Below are positions 1 through 5,662 of a stretch of 5,667 nucleotides of DNA, in pieces. The stretch's first letter is position 1; each line of letters starts with the position of its first letter. The stretch spans positions 1 to 5,667 of the forward strand of contig JBNJDJ010000093.1 in assembly GCA_051744845.1 (NCBI GenBank), in the 5' to 3' direction. The notes beneath the pieces were generated by a model. That model did not search any database, was not told the DNA's origin, and saw nothing but the letters and a program-made list of their open reading frames with translations. Made by a program: the position numbers and the translations under genes. The DNA comes from JBNJDJ01 sp051744845. GTDB lineage: Bacteria > Bacillota > Clostridia > Peptostreptococcales > Acidaminobacteraceae.

Positions 1-672
1 AATAGTGAGTTATTTTATTTAAAAAAGTCAAGTCATGCATTAGAACATATAATGGAAATAAGTTATAGCCTTTATGAAAATTTAGAAGATGGTAAAGATA
101 AAGAAAAAGCTTTAAATCTTTCAAAAAACATTCATGAAATTAAAAAAGATTATAGAAGAGTTATCGAAGGAATTAACTATAATATTAAAAAGACTTCAGA
201 ATATAAATTAACATTTAAACAGTTGATTTCAATTGTTGAAAAAAATTCTAAAAAAATGATTTTTAATTTAGAAAAAGATATCGATTTAAAATTTTTTATT
301 CAAAAAGATTTTGTTATTAAAAACTATTATTCATTTTTAACTATAATTAATAATTTAATTATAAATTCAATTGAATCTATTGAAGAGGAAGGGATTATAA
401 GTTTAAATCAAAAGATGACAAAAGATTATTTATACATAGAAGTTAAAGATAATGGACCTGGAATTTTAAAAAAAGATTTAGAAGTTATTTTTAACTCTGG
501 TTTTACTACTAAATACGATAAAGAAACAGGAAAAATGTCATCAGGTATAGGTTTAAATCATGTACGAAATATTGTTAATAATGTTTTTAATGGTGAAATT
601 AAAGTCGATTCAGTAGTTGATGAATATACTTTGTTTACTGTTAAGATTCCTAGAGATAACTTAGGAGGTTAG
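1..672 (+). CDS. Sensor histidine kinase, GlnK/YcbA-like, 5'-truncated by window edge
   Basis: This is the C-terminal catalytic half of a two-component sensor kinase. The frame is open from base 1 (it begins NSELFYLKKSS), so the ATG at 52 is an internal Met and the true start lies outside the window; 223 codons are visible. Counting from base 1, the motif HEIKKDY carries the likely phospho-acceptor His45, in the short dimerisation helix typical of GlnK/YcbA and CitA/DcuS-related kinases. The HATPase_c domain follows: N-box NNLIINS (Asn118/Asn122), G1 box DNGPGI (150-155), F-box FNSGFTT, and G2 box SSGIGL (180-185). All ATP-site motifs look intact, so this is not a pseudogene. The sensory/membrane part is not visible, so the signal is unknown. 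The stop is 2 bases before the response regulator start, and the next gene's SD lies inside this gene. The GlnK-like assignment rests mostly on the partner's YcbB domain and the HEIKKDY motif. Confidence 0.9.
   Translation, partial: NSELFYLKKSSHALEHIMEISYSLYENLEDGKDKEKALNLSKNIHEIKKDYRRVIEGINYNIKKTSEYKLTFKQLISIVEKNSKKMIFNLEKDIDLKFFIQKDFVIKNYYSFLTIINNLIINSIESIEEEGIISLNQKMTKDYLYIEVKDNGPGILKKDLEVIFNSGFTTKYDKETGKMSSGIGLNHVRNIVNNVFNGEIKVDSVVDEYTLFTVKIPRDNLGG
663..668 (+). promoter_or_regulatory. Ribosome binding site fixing the TTG start of the response regulator
   Basis: AGGAGG lies inside the last codons of the kinase gene, 6 bases before TTG at 675. It is a near-perfect SD and decides the non-ATG start. 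The next ATG downstream would delete the acidic pocket of the receiver domain. The arrangement implies translational coupling of kinase and regulator. Confidence 0.85.
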
Positions 673-674
673 TT

Positions 675-1541
675 TTGAAATTTTATTTAATTGATGATGA
701 TTTAAGTATTATAAAAATGTTAGAAAATATAATATTAGAAAATCAGTTAGGAACAATAGTTGGTAAAAGTACTAAGGCAAGAAAAGCTATTGATGAAATA
801 ATTGATGTAAGACCTGATATAGTTCTTATTGATTTATTACTTCCAGAAATAGATGGAATTAATATAATTAAAGAGATAAAAAAATATGATGAAAATATAT
901 TTTTTATAATGGTAAGTGAAGTTTTTTCAAAGGATATGATTTCTAAAGCATTTTCCATTGGGGTGGAATATTATATAAATAAACCTATTAATATAATTGA
1001 ATCTAAAAGTATTATAAAAAAAGTTATTGAAAAACGCAAAAATCTAGATTTAATTGAGTCATATAAGAATGTATTATCTAATAAAGCTTTAAAAGCTGCA
1101 AATGAAGATATTACACTTGATCAGATAATTGCTAAATTAAATAAAATTGGTTTGACTGGTGTAGGGAAAATTGATTTAGCTAAAATAATTTATTATATTA
1201 TTGAAAATGATGAAAAAAATACATTTTATAATGAAAAAATGTCTAAATATTATTCATATGTAGCTAATGAATATGAAAAAGATGGAAAAAAGGTTAAAAC
1301 TAAAACTATAAAACAAAGAATAAGAAGGTCTATTATAGATGCATTTAAGTCTATAGCTAGTATTGGATTAGAGGACTTTTTAGATCCATTATTTAATCAG
1401 TATTCTTCATCTCTTTTTAAATTTAGTGAAATTAGAAAAGAGATGAATTATTTAAAAGGTAGTAGTAAGAAAGGTGGATCAATAGATGTTAAAAGATTTA
1501 TAGGAGGATTTATAATTTCTCTTCTAGAAGAAAAAATTTAA
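675..1541 (+). CDS. Response regulator with receiver and YcbB domains, GlnL-like
   Basis: This 288-residue cytoplasmic regulator is the partner of the upstream kinase. It starts at TTG with a strong SD. Residues 1-120 form a CheY-like receiver: acidic pocket Asp7-Asp8-Asp9, phospho-acceptor Asp53 in VLIDLLLP, the usual Pro57 and Asp60-Gly61, switch Ser81 and conserved Lys103-Pro104. After a linker, about residues 140-288 match the YcbB domain of B. subtilis GlnL: the stretch from LTGVGKIDLAK through KTIKQRIRRSI, the GLEDFLDPLF segment and the C-terminal GGSIDVKRFIGGF. In GlnL this region is the DNA-binding output. Known biology: GlnK-GlnL activates a glutaminase/glutamine transporter operon and binds a TTTTGT-N4-TTTTGT repeat. 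Inference: this copy controls the symporter gene that follows. The actual ligand (glutamine, glutamate or dicarboxylate) cannot be read from the sequence, so I leave the gene symbol blank. Confidence 0.92.
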   Translation: MKFYLIDDDLSIIKMLENIILENQLGTIVGKSTKARKAIDEIIDVRPDIVLIDLLLPEIDGINIIKEIKKYDENIFFIMVSEVFSKDMISKAFSIGVEYYINKPINIIESKSIIKKVIEKRKNLDLIESYKNVLSNKALKAANEDITLDQIIAKLNKIGLTGVGKIDLAKIIYYIIENDEKNTFYNEKMSKYYSYVANEYEKDGKKVKTKTIKQRIRRSIIDAFKSIASIGLEDFLDPLFNQYSSSLFKFSEIRKEMNYLKGSSKKGGSIDVKRFIGGFIISLLEEKI

Positions 1542-1544
1542 TTC

Positions 1545-1580
1545 TTTTGTTACTATTTATTTTTAGTTTTCTAGTATAAT
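1545..1580 (+). promoter_or_regulatory. Candidate promoter with overlapping GlnL-box-like repeat
   Basis: A perfect -10 hexamer TATAAT sits at 1575-1580, but there is no good -35 at 16-18 bases: TTACTA at 1550-1555 needs a 19-base spacer and TTGTTA at 1547-1552 needs 22. In the -35 region, TTTTGT (1545-1550), four bases, then ATTTAT (1555-1560) resembles the B. subtilis GlnL operator TTTTGT-N4-TTTTGT, with the second half matching 4 of 6. A weak -35 overlapped by an activator site would suit a regulator-dependent promoter. The T-rich composition makes chance matches fairly likely. The start point would be near 1587. Confidence 0.4.
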
Positions 1581-1584
1581 GTAA

Positions 1585-1677
1585 TTACTATAAGTTAAGC
1601 TTAACGCTTCTTAGCTTATGATAAATTCCTCATAATTATATATATATTTTAAGAATCGAGAGATTCTTATTTTTTTT
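1585..1677 (+). ncRNA. Candidate small RNA or attenuated leader, about 90 nt
   Basis: Between the TATAAT box at 1575-1580 and an intrinsic terminator ending at 1677 lies a segment with no convincing ORF but clear RNA structure. The first hairpin pairs ATAAGTTAAG (1590-1599) with CTTAGCTTAT (1610-1619), 10 pairs including one G-U around a 10-base loop. It extends outward past one mismatch to about 1585-1624. A single-stranded AT-rich stretch containing TTCCTC (1626-1631) follows, then the terminator hairpin with a GAGA tetraloop. Promoter, hairpin, exposed linker and terminator is the architecture of a trans-acting sRNA. The alternative is a leader of the symporter mRNA with conditional termination. 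I recognise no known RNA family. Confidence 0.45.
1650..1677 (+). terminator. Rho-independent terminator in the regulator-symporter gap
   Basis: TAAGAATC (1650-1657) pairs with GATTCTTA (1662-1669) in an 8-bp perfect stem closed by a GAGA (GNRA) tetraloop, followed by eight T residues (1670-1677). It could end the kinase-regulator operon, a short RNA starting near 1587, or both. Transcription of the symporter then needs either readthrough or its own promoter downstream. Confidence 0.85.
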
Positions 1678-1723
1678 GCTAAAAATTAAAAATATGTAAC
1701 AAAATGTAGTCTAGGATTATATC

Positions 1724-1751
1724 TTGTTATTGAGAGTGTAAAATATTGTTA
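1724..1751 (+). promoter_or_regulatory. TTGTTA direct repeat, possible activator site upstream of the symporter
   Basis: ATCTTGTTA (1721-1729) and ATATTGTTA (1743-1751) match at 8 of 9 positions and start 22 bases apart, two helical turns. A third TTGTTA is at 1547-1552. The repeats lie upstream of a possible weak -10 GATAAT at 1777-1782, which has no good -35. This is a typical position for an activator such as the neighbouring YcbB-domain regulator. Evidence is pattern only, in an AT-rich context. Confidence 0.3.
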
Positions 1752-1776
1752 AATATTAAGATATATTAAATTTTCT

Positions 1777-1802
1777 GATAATTGAAAGAAATTTAAATTA
1801 TC
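1777..1802 (+). repeat. Inverted repeat just upstream of the symporter RBS
   Basis: GATAATT (1777-1783) and AATTATC (1796-1802) form a perfect 7-base inverted repeat around a 12-base loop, ending 12 bases before the SD. It could be an operator half-site pair or a weak leader hairpin. It has only one G-C pair per arm, so RNA stability would be low. Confidence 0.35.
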
Positions 1803-1814
1803 TTGAAAAATATT

Positions 1815-1821
1815 AAGGGGG
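1815..1821 (+). promoter_or_regulatory. Ribosome binding site of the symporter gene
   Basis: AAGGGGG lies 4 bases before the ATG at 1826. It is the only purine/G-rich run in the upstream AT stretch and supports this start. It is slightly atypical (GGGGG rather than GGAGG) and closely spaced. Confidence 0.75.
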
Positions 1822-1825
1822 ATTT

Positions 1826-3091
1826 ATGGGAAAAAAGAATTTAACAAGAAATATTTTTATTGGACTATTTTTAGGAATTATTTTTGGTTTGGTACTAAAC
1901 TCAATGCCTAGTAGCTTTTTAAAAGATACCGTTATAATTAATGGGGCTTTAGAATTAGTTGGTGGTATATTTATAGGCGGAATAAAAATGCTAGTAGTGC
2001 CTTTAGTATTTGTTTCATTAGTAGTTGGAGCATCATCTATAGGAGATCCTAAGAAATTAGGAAGAGTTGGAAGTAAAACACTTTTATTTTATTTATTTAC
2101 TACATCTGTGGCACTATTAATTGCTTTAACTTTAGCTTCTATAACTAATCCAGGTATAGGTCTGGATTTGTCGAATGTAGTTAAACAAGAACCAACTATT
2201 GGTCAATCTAGTTCAGTTGTTCAAACTATAATTAACATGATACCTAAAAATCCATTTGCTGCTTTAGCATCAGGGAAAATGCTTCAAGTAATTGTTTTTG
2301 CTTTACTTACAGGTATATCTCTAGCTTTAATAGGAGAAAAAGGAAAACCTACATTAAAGTTTTTCGAATCTTTTAATCAAGTAATGATGAAGATGGTTAT
2401 GATAATTATGTCAATTGCACCATTTGGTGTGTTTGCATTAATAGCAAATACTTTTGCTACAGTAGGTTATGATGCTATAGTGCCTTTGTTAAAATATTTC
2501 TTTACAGTTTTACTTGCTTTAGGTTTACATGCTATTATTACTTATATGAGTATGTTAAAAGGATTTGCTAATTTAAATCCAGTACAATTTTTTAAAAACT
2601 TTGTACCAGCTATGGGAGTTGCTTTTTCAACAGCATCGTCAAGTGGTACTTTACCAGTAACTTTAAAAACTGCTCAAGAAAGATGCGGTGCATCTAAAAG
2701 TATCTCTTCTTTTACACTACCACTTGGAGCTACAATTAATATGGATGGAACAGCTATTATGCAAGGGGTAGCAGTAGTATTTATCGCTCAAGTATATGGT
2801 ATTCATTTATCGATTGTTTCTCTGCTCACAGTTGTTTTAACGGCGACTTTAGCATCAGTTGGTACAGCAGGAGTTCCTGGAGTAGGATTAATCACTTTAT
2901 CTATGGTACTTCAATCAGTTGGACTACCAGTAGAAGGAATTGCTCTTATAATTGGAATAGATAGACTTCTAGATATGACAAGAACTGCTATAAATATAAC
3001 TGGTGATACAGTATGTACTTTAATTATTTCTAAATTAGAAGGAGAATTAGATAGAGACGTGTTTTATCAATCAAATAAAGATATTGCTTAA
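1826..3091 (+). CDS. Dicarboxylate/amino acid:cation symporter (DAACS/SDF family)
   Basis: This is a 421-residue inner-membrane secondary transporter of the glutamate transporter (GltP/GltPh) fold, of full family length, that imports an acidic amino acid or C4-dicarboxylate with Na+ or H+. The HP1 serine-rich tip SSSGTLP is at 271-277 and the TM7 cation-site motif NMDGT at 305-309. The TM8 signature runs from Asp379 to Asp394 with Asp383, Arg386, Thr387, Asn390 and Asp394, which line up with GltPh Asp390, Asp394, Arg397, Thr398, Asn401 and Asp405. The GltPh Arg397 equivalent binds the substrate side-chain carboxylate, so neutral substrates (SstT/ASCT type) are less likely. The retained NMDGT and Asp residues suggest Na+ coupling, though proton coupling cannot be excluded. 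The gene follows a GlnK/GlnL-like two-component system, which probably regulates it. It has its own terminator at 3098-3123. Glutamate, aspartate and succinate/malate cannot be told apart here. Confidence 0.95.
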   Translation: MGKKNLTRNIFIGLFLGIIFGLVLNSMPSSFLKDTVIINGALELVGGIFIGGIKMLVVPLVFVSLVVGASSIGDPKKLGRVGSKTLLFYLFTTSVALLIALTLASITNPGIGLDLSNVVKQEPTIGQSSSVVQTIINMIPKNPFAALASGKMLQVIVFALLTGISLALIGEKGKPTLKFFESFNQVMMKMVMIIMSIAPFGVFALIANTFATVGYDAIVPLLKYFFTVLLALGLHAIITYMSMLKGFANLNPVQFFKNFVPAMGVAFSTASSSGTLPVTLKTAQERCGASKSISSFTLPLGATINMDGTAIMQGVAVVFIAQVYGIHLSIVSLLTVVLTATLASVGTAGVPGVGLITLSMVLQSVGLPVEGIALIIGIDRLLDMTRTAINITGDTVCTLIISKLEGELDRDVFYQSNKDIA

Positions 3092-3097
3092 ATATAT

Positions 3098-3123
3098 AAA
3101 ACAAGGATTTTTTCCTTGTTTTT
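3098..3123 (+). terminator. Rho-independent terminator after the symporter gene
   Basis: AAAACAAGGA (3098-3107) pairs with TCCTTGTTTT (3113-3122), a 10-bp perfect stem with a five-T loop, running into further T residues (more Ts at 3125-3131). It starts 6 bases after the symporter stop and separates that unit from ptsI. Confidence 0.9.
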
Positions 3124-3164
3124 ATTTTTTTGAATTTTTTCTATTTTTTTTTTAATAAGTATTA

Positions 3165-3170
3165 TATAAT
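3165..3170 (+). promoter_or_regulatory. Candidate -10 box of the ptsI promoter
   Basis: TATAAT stands 31 bases before the ptsI ATG, just after the symporter terminator. The -35 position is occupied by a T-tract (3144-3153) rather than a TTGACA-like hexamer; TTGAAT at 3130-3135 is too far away (29 bases). A promoter is required somewhere between 3124 and 3190 if ptsI is transcribed independently, which the strong upstream terminator suggests. Confidence 0.5.
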
Positions 3171-3190
3171 AAAAAAATAAGTAATATTTT

Positions 3191-3197
3191 GGGAGGG
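3191..3197 (+). promoter_or_regulatory. Ribosome binding site of ptsI
   Basis: GGGAGGG lies 4 bases before the ATG at 3202. It is the only SD-like run in the AT-rich leader and fixes the start. The resulting N-terminus (MHGKGVSKGISIG) matches where enzyme I proteins normally begin. Confidence 0.85.
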
Positions 3198-3201
3198 TTT
3201 C

Positions 3202-4935
3202 ATGCACGGAAAAGGTGTTTCTAAAGGTATAAGTATTGGAACAGTTTCTATAAAGAAGAATTTTGAACAAAAAATTGTTAAAAGAAGAGTTAAAAATATT
3301 GAATATGAAATAGATAAATACAAAGAGTCTCTAGCTAAATGTAAAGACGAAATAAATGAAATTTATAAACATATCCAAAAAGAAATTGGAAAAAAAGAAG
3401 CAGATGAATATTATAAGCATATTGAAATTTTAAAAGATTCAGAAATTATTGAACAGGTTATAAGAGAAATAAAAGGAAGAAAGATTAATGCAGAATTTGC
3501 ATTAAAAAGTGTTATAAATAACTATATTAATATTTTTGAAAATTTAGATGATCCAAATATGGAAAATCGAATTGAAGATTTAAAAGATATTTTAAATCGC
3601 ACTTTAAAGATAATGATTAATTTTGATGAAGAGGAAGATAAAAAGTGTGGAATCAGAAAAATAATTGTTGCTAAGAATTTAAGACCATCTGATACTGCGA
3701 AACTAGATTTAGAATGTGTTATAGGTATTGTATCAGAAGTTGGTGGAGAAACTTCACACAGCGCAATTATGGCTAAAGCATTAGGAGTCCCTGCAGTAAC
3801 AGGAATTGAGGGGATTGTAGATAAGGTTGATGATGGAGATACTATCATATTAGATGGTATTGATGGTGAAGTAATAAAAAATCCGAGTGATGAAGAAATT
3901 CATAAATATTTAATTAAACAAGATAGATTTATTGCTAGAAAAAAGAAATTAGAAAGGTATAAGACTAAACCTACAGTTACAAAAGATGGTTATGCTGTTG
4001 AGCTGTCAGCAAATATTGCTACTTTAGATGATTTAGATGGAGTTTTAGAAAGTGGATGTGAAGGAATTGGCCTTTTTAGAACTGAATTTATTTATATGAA
4101 TAAAGAAAAAGTTCCTACTGAACAAGAACAGTTTGAAATTTATAAAAAAGTTGCACAAAAAATGGGTGATAAACCAGTAGTTATAAGAACTTTAGATATT
4201 GGTGGAGATAAAAATGTTGATTATTTAGATTTTCCTGAAGAAATAAATCCATTTTTAGGATATCGAGCAATAAGAATGAGTTTAGATCAACCAGATATTT
4301 TTAAAACTCAACTAAGAGCTATTTTAAGAGCAAGTGTTTATGGTAATTTAAAGATTATGTTTCCTTTAATTTGTCATTATAGCGAATTAATTAAAGCCAA
4401 AAATATTTTGGAAAATGTAAAAAAAGATTTAGCTTTACAAGGAATTAAATATGATAAAGATATTGAAGTTGGAATGATGATGGAAGTTCCTTCAGCTGTA
4501 TTAATATCTGATGATTTAGCTAAAGAAGTTGATTTTTTCTCTATAGGGACAAATGATTTAATTCAATATACTTTAGCTGTAGATAGAATGAGTGAACATT
4601 TATCTTATTTATTTACTGCATATCATCCTGGTGTTTTACAGTTGATTGCTAAGACAATTAAGTCTGCTCATGATAATAATATTTGGGTAGGTGTATGTGG
4701 TGAGGTTGCAGGTAATGAAGCATTACTTCCTTTATTAGTAAGTATGGGAATTGATGAATTTAGTATGAATTCGAATGAAATTTTAAAATCGAGATATGTT
4801 ATTGATCATTTAAATAAAGGAAAGTATTCAGAAAATATTGATGAAATTCTTTCTTTAAGGTCTTCTACTTATGTTAGACAAAGGTTAAAAACAATTAATC
4901 AAAGACATGGTTGCGCTTATAAAGATTTAGAATAA
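3202..4935 (+). CDS. ptsI: Phosphoenolpyruvate-protein phosphotransferase (PTS enzyme I)
   Basis: This cytoplasmic enzyme starts the sugar phosphotransferase cascade, autophosphorylating from PEP and passing the phosphate to HPr. The 577 residues compare with about 570-575 in B. subtilis and E. coli. Domains in order: HPr-interacting N-terminal helical domain (about 1-145), swivelling phospho-His domain with active-site His186 in GGETSHSAIMAKALG, and C-terminal PEP-binding barrel (about 250-545). Catalytic residues sit at a constant offset of 3 from E. coli: Arg293 (LFRTEF), Arg329 (IRTLDIGGDK), Glu428 (MMEVPS), Asn451-Asp452 (FFSIGTNDLIQY) and Cys499 (GVCGEVAG). All are intact. The last residues after the ILSLRSS helix form a short basic tail ending CAYKDLE, a little longer than usual. 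ptsH, commonly just upstream of ptsI, is absent: the gene sits alone between two terminators. Glycolytic-type PTS enzyme I is favoured over nitrogen PtsP because no GAF domain precedes it. Confidence 0.97.
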   Translation: MHGKGVSKGISIGTVSIKKNFEQKIVKRRVKNIEYEIDKYKESLAKCKDEINEIYKHIQKEIGKKEADEYYKHIEILKDSEIIEQVIREIKGRKINAEFALKSVINNYINIFENLDDPNMENRIEDLKDILNRTLKIMINFDEEEDKKCGIRKIIVAKNLRPSDTAKLDLECVIGIVSEVGGETSHSAIMAKALGVPAVTGIEGIVDKVDDGDTIILDGIDGEVIKNPSDEEIHKYLIKQDRFIARKKKLERYKTKPTVTKDGYAVELSANIATLDDLDGVLESGCEGIGLFRTEFIYMNKEKVPTEQEQFEIYKKVAQKMGDKPVVIRTLDIGGDKNVDYLDFPEEINPFLGYRAIRMSLDQPDIFKTQLRAILRASVYGNLKIMFPLICHYSELIKAKNILENVKKDLALQGIKYDKDIEVGMMMEVPSAVLISDDLAKEVDFFSIGTNDLIQYTLAVDRMSEHLSYLFTAYHPGVLQLIAKTIKSAHDNNIWVGVCGEVAGNEALLPLLVSMGIDEFSMNSNEILKSRYVIDHLNKGKYSENIDEILSLRSSTYVRQRLKTINQRHGCAYKDLE

Positions 4936-4938
4936 TTA

Positions 4939-4972
4939 AAAAATCTCGTCTTAATTATAAGGCGAGATTTTT
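4939..4972 (+). terminator. Probable bidirectional terminator between convergent genes
   Basis: A long hairpin lies 3 bases after the ptsI stop and 4 bases before the stop of the convergent minus-strand gene. Arms 4939-4953 and 4958-4972 pair over 15 positions with an ATTA loop. One pair (4949/4962) is T-G on the plus strand and therefore C-A on the minus strand, so the plus-strand RNA hairpin is slightly better. Five T residues end the plus-strand arm and six A residues (4938-4943) provide the U-run for the minus strand. It can serve both genes. Confidence 0.88.
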
Positions 4973-4976
4973 AATT

Positions 4977-5657
4977 CTAAAATTTATTGTTATTAATTTT
5001 TTTATAAATATGAGGTAAAATTAAAAAAATAATTAACAAAATCGTTGAAATTATTATTTTAGGTGTTGCAAGGTCTTTAGGATTTTTAACTTTGGTAAAG
5101 GTTTTACTTGCATAAATAATTAGTAAAGTTCCTGGAATTTTTCCAAGTATAGTGATAAAAATAAATTTAGATAAAAGAATGTTAGAAATTCCTAGTGAAA
5201 AATTAACAATTGAATATGGAAAAAAAGGAATAATTCTTAAAATTAATAAATTTTTAAATTTTGTTGAATCTATTTTTTTATTAATTTTATTAATTGTTTT
5301 TGAAAAAGTTTGTTTGAAAAAGTCTTTTAAGAAATATCTAGAAGTAATAAAATTTATAATTGCGCCAATAGTAGATGAAAAAACAATCATTATCAAGGCA
5401 TTAAAAAAATTAAATAAAAAGCCACCTGTGAATGTCATAATTAAAACTCCAGGTAATCCAAGACTTATTATTAGTATGTATGAAATAGTAAATATTAATT
5501 TTGAAATAGTTAAATTTTGGTCTACAAAATTTAATAAATAAATTTTATAGCTATTAAAATTATCAAATGAAATAATATTATGACGTTTAAATTCATAATT
5601 CATATAGATTATTACTATAAATAAAATAATACCTAAAATTGTTTTTTTGTTTTTCAT
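4977..5657 (-). CDS. TVP38/TMEM64 (DedA-like, VTT domain) membrane protein
   Basis: This is a 226-residue integral membrane protein of the SNARE-associated/VTT superfamily (PF09335), usual length for bacterial TVP38/TMEM64 proteins. Hydrophobic segments lie near residues 7-19, 53-75, 78-105, 138-160, 162-184 and 200-216. Family signatures: GLPGVLIMTFTGGFLF (67-82), forming the first re-entrant/membrane motif; the Arg141-containing RIIPFFPYSIVNFSLGI (141-157) with the conserved Pro, Phe-Pro, Asn and Gly; and GKIPGT (172-177). Relatives are implicated in lipid scrambling or flipping (for example polyprenyl-phosphate recycling by DedA/DUF368 carriers) and membrane homeostasis, but the substrate here is unknown. 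The start is supported by an SD at the very end of the window. The gene points toward ptsI and shares its terminator, so it is a separate unit; its promoter lies beyond the window. Codon use is extremely AT-rich, like its neighbours. Confidence 0.9.
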   Translation of the reverse strand: MKNKKTILGIILFIVIIYMNYEFKRHNIISFDNFNSYKIYLLNFVDQNLTISKLIFTISYILIISLGLPGVLIMTFTGGFLFNFFNALIMIVFSSTIGAIINFITSRYFLKDFFKQTFSKTINKINKKIDSTKFKNLLILRIIPFFPYSIVNFSLGISNILLSKFIFITILGKIPGTLLIIYASKTFTKVKNPKDLATPKIIISTILLIIFLILPHIYKKINNNKF

Positions 5658-5662
5658 AAAAA

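Noticed and set aside
52..54. ATG at 52 as the start of the kinase gene
   Set aside because: The frame is open to base 1, no SD precedes this ATG, and a start here would leave only a short stretch before the His box. The gene simply enters from the left edge.
743..958. Minus-strand 71-codon ORF within the response regulator gene
   Set aside because: It lies wholly antisense to the receiver domain, whose motifs are intact. There is no SD and it shows no recognisable family; it is a shadow of AT-rich coding DNA.
1618..1635. Five-codon mini-ORF ATG to TAA in the candidate RNA
   Set aside because: There is no SD upstream and its first bases are inside the hairpin arm; it is too short to support as a leader peptide.
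1542..1825. tRNA, T-box or known riboswitch in the regulator-symporter gap
   Set aside because: There is no cloverleaf, no CCA-type acceptor, no T-box consensus and no riboswitch core that I recognise; only the simple hairpins described.
3088..3270. Minus-strand 60-codon ORF over the symporter-ptsI gap
   Set aside because: It covers a terminator, promoter region and the start of ptsI. Its translation is low-complexity Lys/Ile/Asn and it has no RBS.
3522..3848. Minus-strand 108-codon ORF inside ptsI
   Set aside because: It is antisense to the well-conserved His186 domain, with a Ser/Ile/Pro-rich translation typical of a reversed reading frame.
5152..5541. Plus-strand 129-codon ORF antisense to the TVP38-family gene
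   Set aside because: The minus-strand frame carries the family motifs, an SD and a shared terminator. The plus frame has no SD and no recognisable motif.
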